DNA from: JAMHWF01 sp048500255
GTDB lineage: Bacteria; Pseudomonadota; Gammaproteobacteria; Burkholderiales; Burkholderiaceae_C
Direction: 5' to 3'
Assembly (NCBI GenBank): GCA_048500255.1
Contig: JASNYH010000003.1
Coordinates: 62,001-126,000 of the forward strand
DNA length: 64,000 bases
Both the position numbers and the translations under genes were made by a program. The first letter of the stretch is position 1, and each line of letters starts with the position of its first letter. Positions 47,152 through 55,886 of this stretch are shown one piece after another. Under the pieces are notes generated by a model. It made no database searches. It was not told the DNA's origin and saw nothing but the letters and a program-made list of their open reading frames with translations.

Positions 47152-49277
47152 TGTCGAGCGCGACCGTCAAGAAGAACCTGCTTCTCGAGCTGTTCGTCGA
47201 GGAGCTGCCGCCCAAGGCGCTGAAGACCCTGGGCGCGGCCTTCGGCCGCCTGCTCGCCGACGAGCTCGTCGCCGGCCGCTGCATCGAGCCCGCGAGCGCC
47301 GAGCGAAGGACCGTCTACGCCAGCCCGCGCCGGCTCGGCGTGCACCTGCCCGACGTGCACGCAGCGACGCCGCCGACGCGCAAGCTCGTGAAGCTGATGC
47401 CGAAGAAGGTCGCCCACGCGGCCGACGGCAGCGCGACGCCGGCGCTGAAGAAGAAGCTCGCCGCGCTCGGCTGGGGCGGCGACGCGCTGCCCGTCGACGA
47501 GCTCGTCGTCCAGACGGAAGGCGGCGCCGACTACGTCTGGTGGAACCAGCTCGAGCCGGGCAAGCCGCTGGCGCACCACCTGCAGCTCGCTCTCGACGCC
47601 ACGCTGAAGGCGCTGCCCATCCCCAAGGTGATGACCTACCAGCGCGCCGACGGCTGGAGCAACGTCAAGTTCGTGCGCCCGGCGCACGGCCTCGTCGCGC
47701 TGCACGGCGCCCATGTCGTGCCGGTCGCGGCGCTCGGGCTGGAGGCCGGGCGCACGACGCGCGGCCACCGCTTCGAGGCGGTGCGGCCCGCCATCGAGTT
47801 GCGCGACGCCGACGCCTATGCCGATCAGTTGCGCGAAGAAGGCGCCGTGATCGCCAGCTTCGACGAGCGGCGCGCCGAGGTCGCGCGCCAGCTGCAGGCC
47901 GCCGCGGCGCAGGCCGGCGCGACGGCCGTCGCCGACGACGCGCTGCTCGACGAAGTGACGGCGCTCGTCGAGCGGCCCAACGTGCTCGTCGGCAAGTTCG
48001 ACGCCGACTTTCTCGCCGTGCCGCAGGAGTGCCTCATCCTCACGATGAAGGCCAACCAGAAGTACTTTCCGCTGCTCGACTCCGCGGGCCGGCTGACGAA
48101 CCGCTTCCTCGTCGTCTCGAACATCCGGCCGGCCGACGCGTCGGCCGTGATCGGCGGCAACGAGCGCGTCGTGCGCCCGCGGCTGGCCGACGCGCGCTTC
48201 TTCTACGACCAGGACCGCAGGAAGAAGCTCGCCGAGCGCGTCGAAGGCCTCGGCCGCGTCGTCTACCACGCCAAGCTGGGCACGCAGGGCGAACGCGTCG
48301 AGCGCGTGCGCAGCATCGCGCGCGAGATCGCGCAGCAGCTGGGCGGCGGCGCGGCGCTCGTGGCGCAGGCTGACCGCGCCGCGCTGCTCGCCAAGGCCGA
48401 CCTGCTGACCGACATGGTCGGCGAGTTCCCCGAGCTGCAGGGCACGATGGGCCGCTACTACGCGGCGCACGACGGTGAAGACGCGCCCGTCGCCGCCGCG
48501 ATCGAGGACCACTACCGGCCGCGCTATGCCGGCGACGCGCTGCCCGCGGGCGACGTCGGCCTCGTCGTCGCGCTGGCCGACAAGCTCGAGACGCTGGCCG
48601 GCCTGTTCGGCATCGGCCAGGTGCCCACCGGCGACAAGGATCCGTTCGCGCTGCGCCGCCATGCGCTCGGCGTGATCCGCATGCTGATCGAGCGCGAGCT
48701 GCCGCTCGATGCATCGGCGCTGGTGTCGCTGGCGTTCCGCGCTTTCGGGCCGGCGCACGGTCAGGCACAGGCCGAGGTGGCCTGGTTCCTGCGCGAGCGC
48801 CTCGTCGGCTACCTGCGCGACGCCGGCTACAGCACGCCCGAGGTCGAGGCCGTCGTCGAGGCGCGGCCGGCGCGCTGGGCCGAGTTCCCCAGGCGCCTGG
48901 CGGCGGTGCGCGCCTTCCAGGCGCTGCCCGAGGCGGCGGCACTGGCGGCGGCCAACAAGCGCATCGGCAACATCCTGAAGAAGTCGGATGCGCCGGCCGG
49001 CGCCTTCTCGGCCGCCGCGCTCGTCGAGCCGGCCGAGCGCGAGCTGCACGCGGCCACCGAGCGCGTCGCGCCGCACGCGCAGGCGCACTTCGGGCGCGGC
49101 GACTACACGCAGGCGCTGCGCGAGCTGGCGCAGCTGCGCGCGCCGGTCGACGCCTTCTTCGACCACGTGATGGTCAACGCCGACGACGCGGCGCTGCGCA
49201 ACAATCGGCTGTGGCTGCTGCAGCAGCTGCATGCCGAGATGAACCGCGTTGCCGATTTGTCGAGGCTGGCGCAATGA
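47151..49277 (+). CDS. glyS: Glycyl-tRNA synthetase beta subunit
   Basis: A 708-residue beta subunit needed for tRNA-Gly recognition; alpha2beta2 is the active enzyme. The N-terminal NLLLELFVEELPPKAL and the GHRFEAVRPAI and TMKANQKYFPLLD segments are typical. The C-terminal part includes an HD-like and an anticodon-binding domain. Translationally coupled to glyQ. Confidence 0.97.
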   Translation: MSSATVKKNLLLELFVEELPPKALKTLGAAFGRLLADELVAGRCIEPASAERRTVYASPRRLGVHLPDVHAATPPTRKLVKLMPKKVAHAADGSATPALKKKLAALGWGGDALPVDELVVQTEGGADYVWWNQLEPGKPLAHHLQLALDATLKALPIPKVMTYQRADGWSNVKFVRPAHGLVALHGAHVVPVAALGLEAGRTTRGHRFEAVRPAIELRDADAYADQLREEGAVIASFDERRAEVARQLQAAAAQAGATAVADDALLDEVTALVERPNVLVGKFDADFLAVPQECLILTMKANQKYFPLLDSAGRLTNRFLVVSNIRPADASAVIGGNERVVRPRLADARFFYDQDRRKKLAERVEGLGRVVYHAKLGTQGERVERVRSIAREIAQQLGGGAALVAQADRAALLAKADLLTDMVGEFPELQGTMGRYYAAHDGEDAPVAAAIEDHYRPRYAGDALPAGDVGLVVALADKLETLAGLFGIGQVPTGDKDPFALRRHALGVIRMLIERELPLDASALVSLAFRAFGPAHGQAQAEVAWFLRERLVGYLRDAGYSTPEVEAVVEARPARWAEFPRRLAAVRAFQALPEAAALAAANKRIGNILKKSDAPAGAFSAAALVEPAERELHAATERVAPHAQAHFGRGDYTQALRELAQLRAPVDAFFDHVMVNADDAALRNNRLWLLQQLHAEMNRVADLSRLAQ

Positions 49278-49409
49278 CCGCCGCCGTAGCGCCTTCCGCG
49301 TTCCCCGGCCAGGGGGGCGCCGCCCGCGGACCGGCGGAGCCGGATCCGCGGCGGCCGCTCGATCAGCGCCGCCATCGCCGCACGGGACCTGCGTGGCGCA
49401 GCCGATGAC
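49278..49409. repeat. Hairpin-bearing spacer between glyS and gmhB
   Basis: The 132-base gap contains a strong inverted repeat at 49324-49351 (CCGCGGACCGGC, GGA loop, GCCGG-A-TCCGCGG with one bulge). It has no T tract, so it is not a classic terminator. It may be a further type of GC-rich palindromic repeat, but it does not align with the hslU/coaX family. Confidence 0.5.
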
Positions 49410-50015
49410 ATGACTCCGAACCGATTGGTCATCCTCGGCCGCGACGGCACGATCAACGCGTTCCGCGGCGACCACGTCAAGTCGCCCGACGAGTGGGAGC
49501 CGCTGCCCGGCGCGCTCGAGGCGATCGCGCGCATCCACCACGCCGGCTGGCACGTCGTCGTCGCGACCAACCAGCCGGGCATCGGGCGCGGCATGTACGA
49601 CATGGCGTCGCTCAACGCCGTGCACGCCCACATGATGGCGATGGTCGCGGGGGCCGGCGGGCGCATCGACGCCGTCTTCTTCTGCCCGCACGCGCCGGGC
49701 GAGGTGTGCGAGTGCCGCAAGCCCCTGCCCGGCCTGCTGCTCGAGATCGGCGAGCGCTACGGCGTGCACATGAAGGATGTCGTCGCCGTCGGCGACTCGC
49801 TCAAGGACGCACAGGCGGCGGTCGCCGCCGGCTGCGAGTCGCATCTCGTGCGCAGCGGCCGCGCCGGCGCGATCGGCGACGACGAGCTCGCGCAGTGGCT
49901 CGTGCAGGCGCCGGGCACGCGCGTGCACCCCGACCTTGCCGCCGTGGCCGAGATGCTGGTGCAGCGCGCCGACGCCATCGACGCCTGGGGCGCGTCCGCC
50001 GCGCGCCGCAACTGA
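49410..50015 (+). CDS. gmhB: D-glycero-beta-D-manno-heptose 1,7-bisphosphate 7-phosphatase-like HAD protein
   Basis: A 201-residue HAD-family protein for ADP-heptose (LPS core) synthesis. The zinc-binding CPHAPGEVCEC and CRKPLPG segments and the VGDSLKDAQAA motif identify GmhB. The first HAD motif reads LGRDGTIN: the nucleophile Asp is Gly10 while the acid/base Asp12 is kept. Either the enzyme is inactive or altered, or the base is a sequencing error. It precedes plsC by 24 bases. Confidence 0.82.
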   Translation: MTPNRLVILGRDGTINAFRGDHVKSPDEWEPLPGALEAIARIHHAGWHVVVATNQPGIGRGMYDMASLNAVHAHMMAMVAGAGGRIDAVFFCPHAPGEVCECRKPLPGLLLEIGERYGVHMKDVVAVGDSLKDAQAAVAAGCESHLVRSGRAGAIGDDELAQWLVQAPGTRVHPDLAAVAEMLVQRADAIDAWGASAARRN

Positions 50016-50039
50016 GCGCTCACAGCTTCCGACACGCCC

Positions 50040-50807
50040 GTGCTGCTGCCGCTGCTGCGCTCGGCCTTGTACCTGGTGTGGCTGACCGCCACCGTCGTGC
50101 CGTGGGCCGTCGCGGTGATCGTCGCGTCGATCTTCGTGCGCGGCGACCCGATCTACTGGATGTGCGTCGGCTGGTGCCGCGTCGCGATCGCCGGCGCGCG
50201 CGTCATCTGCGGCGTGCATTGCCGCGTGCACGGCATGCCCCATCTGCCGGCCGCGGCCGATCCGACGCCCGTGATCCTGGCGCCCAAGCACCAGTCGACG
50301 TGGGAGACGCTGGCGCTGCCGACGCTGATGTCGCATCCGCTGTGCTACGTGTTCAAGCGCGAGCTGCTGCTCATCCCGTTCTTCGGCTGGGCGATGGCGC
50401 GGCTCGACATGATCCACATCGACCGCAGCAAGCGCGCCGAGGCCTGGGCCAAGGTGGCGGAGCAGGGCCGGCGCCTGATGGCCGGCGGCCACTGGGTCAT
50501 CATGTTCCCCGAGGGCACGCGCACGCCGCGCGGCCGCCAGGGCGCCTACAAGAGCGGCGCGACGCGGCTGGCCGTGGCCACCGGCGTGCCGGTGGTGCCG
50601 ATCGCCGTGACGTCGGCGCGTTGCTGGCCGCGCCGCAGCTTCCTGCTGCGCCCCGGCGTCATCGAGATCTCGATCGGCGCGCCGATCGAGCCGGCCGGCC
50701 GCCAGCCCGACGAGATGATGCGCGACATCGAGCGCTGGATCGAGGCCGAGATGCGCCGCCTCGATCCCGAGGCCTATGCGGCCTCGCCGCGGGAGGCGAG
50801 CGCATGA
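50040..50807 (+). CDS. plsC: 1-acyl-sn-glycerol-3-phosphate acyltransferase
   Basis: A 255-residue membrane acyltransferase for phosphatidic acid synthesis. An N-terminal hydrophobic helix is followed by the catalytic His block, here KHQSTWET, with Glu in the place of the usual Asp, and the FPEGTR acyl-acceptor motif. Start GTG at 50040. Its end overlaps the next gene (ATGA at 50804-50807). Confidence 0.93.
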   Translation: MLLPLLRSALYLVWLTATVVPWAVAVIVASIFVRGDPIYWMCVGWCRVAIAGARVICGVHCRVHGMPHLPAAADPTPVILAPKHQSTWETLALPTLMSHPLCYVFKRELLLIPFFGWAMARLDMIHIDRSKRAEAWAKVAEQGRRLMAGGHWVIMFPEGTRTPRGRQGAYKSGATRLAVATGVPVVPIAVTSARCWPRRSFLLRPGVIEISIGAPIEPAGRQPDEMMRDIERWIEAEMRRLDPEAYAASPREASA

Positions 50808-51661
50808 GCGCGCAGGGCCGCCCCATGACGGATCGCAAGGCGGCGGCGCTGCTCGGCCAGTTGTCGCTGTTCGACGAGCCGGCGCGCGAGCCCGTGGTCG
50901 CCGCGCCGCCGCCGCCGCGCGAGCCGGTCGCGTTCCGCCATCCGCAGACCTCGCGCGAAGTGCGCCTCGGCGAGCACGTCGTCGGCTATGCGCTGCGCCG
51001 TGCGCGGCGGCGCAGCATCGGCTTCGTCGTCGCGGCCGACGGGTTGAGCGTGGCGGCGCCGCGCTGGGTCACGCTGGCCGACATCGAGGCCGCGCTGCAC
51101 GAGAAGGCGGGCTGGATCCTGCGCAAGCTCGCCGAGCAGCGCGAGCGCACGCAGCGCCGCGAGGCGGCGCGCATCGAATGGCGCGACGGCGCCGTCGTGC
51201 CCTTTCTCGGGCGCCCGCTGGCCGTCGTGCTCGACGCGGCGGCGGCCGGCGCGCTGCTCGACGCCGACGCGGCGACGCTGCGCATCGGCCTGCCGCCGCA
51301 CGCCGACGCGGCGCAGATCCGCGACGCCGTGCAGGGCTGGCTGCAGCGCCAGGCGCGACGCGTCTTCGAGCAGCGCTGTGCCCACTACGCCGAGCGGCTG
51401 GGCGTGCGCGTGCGCCGCCTCGCGCTCAGCTCGGCGCAGACGCGCTGGGGCAGCGCGAATGCCGACGGCGCCGTGCGGCTGAACTGGCGGCTGGTCCACT
51501 TCGCGCTGTCGACGATCGACTACGTCGTCGCGCACGAGCTGGCGCATCTGCGCGAAATGAACCACAGCGCGCGCTTCTGGGATGTGGTGCGCTCCGTGAT
51601 CCCCGACTACGAGCGCGCGCGCGACGCGCTCAGCGACGACGCGCTGCCGCTGTACGACTGA
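50804..51661 (+). CDS. YgjP-type (DUF45/M48-like) zinc metallopeptidase
   Basis: A 285-residue protein. The zinc motif HELAH (His244-His248) lies in IDYVVAHELAHLREMNHS, with WGSANADGAVRLNWRL just before it, typical of the YgjP/WLM family. The N-terminal 60 residues are proline-rich and variable. Substrate unknown. Coupled to plsC. Confidence 0.88.
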   Translation: MSAQGRPMTDRKAAALLGQLSLFDEPAREPVVAAPPPPREPVAFRHPQTSREVRLGEHVVGYALRRARRRSIGFVVAADGLSVAAPRWVTLADIEAALHEKAGWILRKLAEQRERTQRREAARIEWRDGAVVPFLGRPLAVVLDAAAAGALLDADAATLRIGLPPHADAAQIRDAVQGWLQRQARRVFEQRCAHYAERLGVRVRRLALSSAQTRWGSANADGAVRLNWRLVHFALSTIDYVVAHELAHLREMNHSARFWDVVRSVIPDYERARDALSDDALPLYD

Positions 51662-51670
51662 CGCCCCGCG

Positions 51671-52753
51671 TCAGGGCGTCGCGAAGCGGATCGTGCCGTC
51701 GCTGCCGACCTCGCGGCGCAGACGGCCGTCCATCCACAGCGCATTGAGGTGCGCGATCGTCTCGCCCATCGCGAACGTCGTCTGGTGCAGGTCGAGCGTG
51801 CGCTTGAAGAGCACCGGCAGCACCTCGGCGGCAGTGCGCGGCGCGGTGGCGCAGGCGGCCAGCACTTCGGCGAAGCGCAGCTCGTGGTGGTCGACGAGCT
51901 GCTGCACGCGCCGGTGCAGACCGGTGAAGGGCTTGCCGTGCGACGGCAGCACCAGCGTGTCGGCCGGCACCGCGCGCAGCTTCTCGATCGACGCCAGATA
52001 GAGCGCGAGCGGGTCGGCCTCGGGCTCGAAGTCCATCACGCTGACGTTGGTCGAGATGCGCGGCAGCACCATGTCGCCCGAGATCAGCAGGCCGAGCTCG
52101 GGGCAGTGCAGCGACATGTGCTCGGGCGAGTGGCCGTAGCCGGCGATGCAGTTCCAGTCGTGGCGCGCGCCGCTGGTGCCGACGGCGATGCGCTGGCCGT
52201 CGAGCAGGCGGCGAAAGCGCCGCGGCACCTCGGGCACGAGGTCCGAGTAGTAGCTCGTGCGGCCGCGCACCTTCTCGAGCGAGGCCGGGTCCGTCATGCC
52301 GTGGCTGGCGAAGAACTCGGCCGCGTTCGGGCCGCTGACCATCCCGCCGGCCGAAGCGAGGCGCGCGCCGTTCCAGTCGGTCGCGCTCATCCACAGCCGG
52401 CATTCGCGGCGCTCGCTGCTCCAGCGCCGCGTCAGCCAGTGCGCCAGGCCGACGTGGTCGGGGTGCATGTGCGTGGCGATCACGCGCAGCACCGGCAGGC
52501 CGTCGAGGCGCTCGGCGAACACCTGCTCCCACGCCGCCTTGGTGGCGTCGGCCGTGATGCCGCAGTCGACGAGGGTCCAGCCGTCGACGCCGTCGATCGC
52601 ATCGCGCAGCAGCCACAGGTTGACGTGATCGAGCGCGAACGGCAGGCCCATACGCACCCAGCGCACGCCGGGCGCGACGTCGAGCGTCGCGCCCGGCGCG
52701 GGCAGCGCTTCGCCGAGCGGATAGTGGAGTTCGGATTCGCGGTCGTTGGCCAT
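51671..52753 (-). CDS. MBL-fold metallo-hydrolase
   Basis: A 360-residue metallo-beta-lactamase-fold protein. The metal motif ATHMHPDHVG, the later histidine block GYGHSPEHM and GDMVLPR Asp are present, and a C-terminal helical extension resembles the lactamase-B-associated winged domain. The likely substrate is a thioester or similar (inference). It is divergent from the liuR-like gene, and the shared 101-base gap contains the TTGACGTTAACGTCAA palindrome, so it may belong to the same regulon. Confidence 0.85.
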   Translation of the reverse strand: MANDRESELHYPLGEALPAPGATLDVAPGVRWVRMGLPFALDHVNLWLLRDAIDGVDGWTLVDCGITADATKAAWEQVFAERLDGLPVLRVIATHMHPDHVGLAHWLTRRWSSERRECRLWMSATDWNGARLASAGGMVSGPNAAEFFASHGMTDPASLEKVRGRTSYYSDLVPEVPRRFRRLLDGQRIAVGTSGARHDWNCIAGYGHSPEHMSLHCPELGLLISGDMVLPRISTNVSVMDFEPEADPLALYLASIEKLRAVPADTLVLPSHGKPFTGLHRRVQQLVDHHELRFAEVLAACATAPRTAAEVLPVLFKRTLDLHQTTFAMGETIAHLNALWMDGRLRREVGSDGTIRFATP

Positions 52754-52807
52754 GCCGATGCCTGCGGTCGGGATCGGCGCGCCGATTCCCGTACAGTTCG
52801 TGATTGA

Positions 52808-52823
52808 TTGACGTTAACGTCAA
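52808..52823. promoter_or_regulatory. LiuR-type operator upstream of the MerR-family gene
   Basis: TTGACGTTAACGTCAA, a perfect 16-bp palindrome identical to the core at 35752-35767 before icmF. It lies 31 bases before the ATG of the regulator gene and between that gene and the divergent MBL-fold gene, as expected for autoregulation. Confidence 0.8.
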
Positions 52824-52854
52824 GTGTAACGACGAGCCGCCCGCCGCGCACCGC

Positions 52855-53298
52855 ATGCAAGACGCCCGCACCTACACGATCACCGAGCTCGCGCGCGAGT
52901 TCGACGTCACGGCGCGCGCGATCCGCTTCTACGAGGAGGCCGGCCTGCTCGCGCCGGCGCGCGCCGGGCGCAACCGCGTCTACACGCAGCGCGACCGCAC
53001 GCGGCTCAAGCTCACGCTGCGCGGCAAGCGCCTGGGCCTGAGCCTGCAGGAGATCCGCCGCCTGGTCGACATGTACGACTCGCCGGCCGACACGGCGCCG
53101 CAGCTGCAGGCCTTCTTGCTCGTGCTGCGCGAGCACCGCGAGCAGCTCGAGCAGCAGCTCGACGACATCGAGGTCACGCTGGCCGAGATCGCGCAGCACG
53201 AGGAGCGCTGTCGGCGCCTGCTCGCCGCCGCGCCGCCGGCGAAGCCGACCCGCACGAAGATTGCGCGCCGCGTCGCCCGCACGCGCGCACCCGCTTGA
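52855..53298 (+). CDS. liuR: MerR-family regulator, LiuR-like
   Basis: A 147-residue regulator. The N-terminal MerR helix-turn-helix (TYTITELAREFDVTARAIRFYEEAGLL, from about residue 6) is followed by a long dimerisation helix. A basic C-terminal tail lacks metal-binding cysteines. Being next to isovaleryl-CoA dehydrogenase fits LiuR, which controls leucine/isovalerate genes in proteobacteria (family knowledge). The ATG at 52855 lies beyond the operator; an earlier in-frame start would run through it. Confidence 0.85.
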   Translation: MQDARTYTITELAREFDVTARAIRFYEEAGLLAPARAGRNRVYTQRDRTRLKLTLRGKRLGLSLQEIRRLVDMYDSPADTAPQLQAFLLVLREHREQLEQQLDDIEVTLAEIAQHEERCRRLLAAAPPAKPTRTKIARRVARTRAPA

Positions 53299-53310
53299 GG
53301 AGCCCTCACG

Positions 53311-54558
53311 ATGGAACTGCCAGGACTCGACTTCCAGCTCGGCGCCGACATCGACGCGCTGCGCGACGCCGTGCGCGCCTTCGCCGCCGCCGAAATCGCG
53401 CCGCGCGCCGCCGAGATCGACCGCAGCGACCGCTTCCCGGCGGACCTGTGGCGCAAGATGGGCGAGCTCGGCGTGCTCGGCATCACCGTGCCGGAGGAAT
53501 ACGGTGGCGCCGACATGGGCTACCTCGCGCACATGATCGCGATGGAGGAGATCAGCCGCGCCAGCGCGTCGGTCGGACTCTCCTACGGCGCGCACTCCAA
53601 CCTGTGCGTCAACCAGATCCGGCGCAACGGCAGCGAGGCGCAGAGGCGCAAGTACCTCCCGCGGCTGATCAGCGGCGAGCACGTCGGCGCGCTGGCGATG
53701 AGCGAGCCGGGCGCCGGCAGCGACGTGCTGTCGATGAAGCTGCGCGCCGAGGACAAGGGCGGCTACTTCCTGCTCAACGGCAGCAAGATGTGGATCACCA
53801 ACGGCCCCGACGCGGACACGCTGGTGGTCTACGCCAAGTCGGACCCCGAGACGGACGATCCCCAGGCTTCGCCGCCCCCTGAGGGGGTCCGCCGGCCTTC
53901 GGGCGGCCGTGCGACCGGCGGGGGCGCGCGCGCCATCACCGCCTTCATCGTCGAGAAGGGCATGAAGGGCTTCTCCGTCGCGCAGAAGCTCGACAAGCTC
54001 GGCATGCGCGGCAGCCACACCGGCGAGCTGGTGTTCCGCGACGTCGAGGTGCCGGCCGACAACGTGCTGGGCGGCGTCGGCGGCGGCGCCAAGGTGCTGA
54101 TGAGCGGCCTCGACTACGAGCGCGCCGTGCTCGCCGCCGGGCCGATCGGCATCATGGCGGCGGTGCTCGATCAGGTCGTGCCCTACATCCACGAGCGCAA
54201 GCAGTTCGGCCAGAGCATCGGCGAGTTCCAGCTGATCCAGGGCAAGGTGGCCGACATGTACACCGTGCTGCAGGCGGCGCGCTCGTTCTGCTACACGGTG
54301 GGCAAGAACCTCGACCAGCTCGGCGCCGAACACGTGCGCCGCGTGCGCAAGGACTGCGCCAGCGTGATCCTGTGGTGCGCCGAGAAGGCGACGTGGATGG
54401 CCGGCGAGGGCATCCAGGTCTACGGCGGCAACGGCTACATCAACGACTATCCGCTCGGCCGGCTGTGGCGCGATGCCAAGCTCTACGAGATCGGCGCCGG
54501 CACGAGCGAGATCCGCCGCATGCTGATCGGCCGCGAGCTGTTCGCCGAGACGATGTGA
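53311..54558 (+). CDS. liuA: Isovaleryl-CoA dehydrogenase (with in-frame insertion)
   Basis: A 415-residue FAD-dependent acyl-CoA dehydrogenase of leucine breakdown. Catalytic Glu270 in GLDYERAVLA (the position used by isovaleryl-CoA dehydrogenases) and the AMSEPGAGSDV and WITNGPDAD segments identify it. Residues 182-204 are an extra Pro/Gly/Arg-rich stretch between KSDPET and GARAITAFIVEK, encoded by a palindromic GC-rich segment (53854-53922). Usual length is about 390, which matches an insert of 23. It is 12 bases after liuR. Confidence 0.93.
   Translation: MELPGLDFQLGADIDALRDAVRAFAAAEIAPRAAEIDRSDRFPADLWRKMGELGVLGITVPEEYGGADMGYLAHMIAMEEISRASASVGLSYGAHSNLCVNQIRRNGSEAQRRKYLPRLISGEHVGALAMSEPGAGSDVLSMKLRAEDKGGYFLLNGSKMWITNGPDADTLVVYAKSDPETDDPQASPPPEGVRRPSGGRATGGGARAITAFIVEKGMKGFSVAQKLDKLGMRGSHTGELVFRDVEVPADNVLGGVGGGAKVLMSGLDYERAVLAAGPIGIMAAVLDQVVPYIHERKQFGQSIGEFQLIQGKVADMYTVLQAARSFCYTVGKNLDQLGAEHVRRVRKDCASVILWCAEKATWMAGEGIQVYGGNGYINDYPLGRLWRDAKLYEIGAGTSEIRRMLIGRELFAETM
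53854..53922. repeat. Palindromic GC-rich insert inside the isovaleryl-CoA dehydrogenase gene
   Basis: A 69-bp segment, a multiple of three. It holds CCCCCTGAGGGGG and a hairpin GCCGGCC-TTCG-GGCGGC with one bulge. The start (CCCCAGGCTTCGCCGCCCC) resembles short repeats I remember as common between genes in Comamonadaceae-like genomes. It does not align well with the hslU/coaX/icmF family, so it is probably a second type. Confidence 0.65.
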
Positions 54559-54684
54559 GTCCGTCGCCGCGTATCGGCGCACGCCGCGGCGGGTCTATCG
54601 CCGCCACGGCTTCGGGTTGACCCGGGGCCCGCCTATGATGCGCGCCTGCGCGCGTTGTCGGCGCGCCCTGTCGCCCTTGCCTCC

Positions 54685-55809
54685 ATGTCGTACCGCAGTC
54701 TCCTCGCCGCGCTGGCCGTCGCCGCGCTGATCCCCTCCCTCCTTCCCGCCCGTGCCGCCGAGGCCATCGTCGTCGGCCAGGTCGCCCCGTTCAGCGGCAC
54801 GCAGGCCGTTACCGGCAAGGCGATCCACGCCGGCGCCAAGCTCTATTTCGACGCCGTCAATGCGCGCGGCGGCGTGCGCGGCCGGCCGATCAGGCTGGTC
54901 ACGCGCGACGACGCGCAGAAGCCCGACGAGACGGTGCGCCTGACGCGCGAACTGATTGCCGCCGAGGCGCCCGTCGCGATGATCGGCACCGTCGGCACGA
55001 GCAACCTCGAGGCGCTCGCCAAGGACGGCGTGCTCGTCGCGCACAAGACGTCGATGGTCGGCGCCGTCTCGGGCGCCGCGTCGGTGGTGAAGGCGAGCGC
55101 GATGCACATCGTCAAGGCGAGCTACCACGACGAGGTCGCGCGGCTGTTCAGGCAGCTGTCGCAGGTCGGCATGCGGCGCGTCGGCCTGGTCTACCAGGAC
55201 GACGGCCTGGGCCGCGACGTGCTGACCGGCGCCGAAGAGGCCGCCCGGCGCCACGGCATCGAGTTGGCCGTGCGCTCGGCCTATCCGCGCAACACCGTGC
55301 AGGTCGAGAAGGCCGTCGCCGAGATCGTGGCGTCGAAGGTGCAGGTCGTCTTCCTCGGCGCGACGACGGCGGCGGGCATCGAGTTCGTGAAGCAGTACGC
55401 CGCCGCCGGCGGCACCGGCACCTGCTACGGCATGTCGATCATCGACACCGAGGCGCTGCTCGAGGCGCTGGGTCCCGAGCGTTCGCGCGGCTATGCCTTC
55501 TCCGTCGTGCTACCGTTGGCGCGCCAGTCCAGCCTGCCGGTGGTGCGCGAATACCTGCAGCTCAGGCACGCGTCGAGCGATCCGGGCCTGTCGGCGCGCT
55601 CGATCGAGGGCTACATCGCCGCCAAGGCGCTCGTCAAGGTGCTGGAGGCGACGAACCCGCTGACGCCGGCCGACGTGACGGCCGCGTTGTCGGCCGCGCG
55701 CGGCATCGACGTCGGCGGCTGGCGGCTCGACTTCGGCGCCGACGACAAGCCGGGCTCGACCTACGTCGACTTCGCGATGTTCGGCAGCGGCGGGCGCATC
55801 ATCCAGTAA
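54685..55809 (+). CDS. Branched-chain amino acid-type ABC transporter substrate-binding protein
   Basis: A 374-residue periplasmic binding protein, type I fold (LivJ/LivK-like). A signal peptide covers residues 1-23 (cleavage after ARA). The ligand region PFSGTQAVTGKAIHAGAKLYFDAVNARGG is typical. No permease or ATPase genes are beside it. Its position after liuA fits uptake of leucine or related acids, but many such proteins bind aromatic compounds or others. Confidence 0.85.
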   Translation: MSYRSLLAALAVAALIPSLLPARAAEAIVVGQVAPFSGTQAVTGKAIHAGAKLYFDAVNARGGVRGRPIRLVTRDDAQKPDETVRLTRELIAAEAPVAMIGTVGTSNLEALAKDGVLVAHKTSMVGAVSGAASVVKASAMHIVKASYHDEVARLFRQLSQVGMRRVGLVYQDDGLGRDVLTGAEEAARRHGIELAVRSAYPRNTVQVEKAVAEIVASKVQVVFLGATTAAGIEFVKQYAAAGGTGTCYGMSIIDTEALLEALGPERSRGYAFSVVLPLARQSSLPVVREYLQLRHASSDPGLSARSIEGYIAAKALVKVLEATNPLTPADVTAALSAARGIDVGGWRLDFGADDKPGSTYVDFAMFGSGGRIIQ

Positions 55810-55886
55810 GCCGCGGCGCGCATGGCGGCCCGCCGGGCAGCCGGCCGATACACTGGCAGCGCTGCGCAAACCCGAGCGCTCCTGCC

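Noticed and set aside
47049..50492. A 1147-codon minus-strand open frame across glyS, gmhB and plsC
   Set aside because: It is opposite three well-supported genes and has shadow composition; long empty frames are expected at this GC content.
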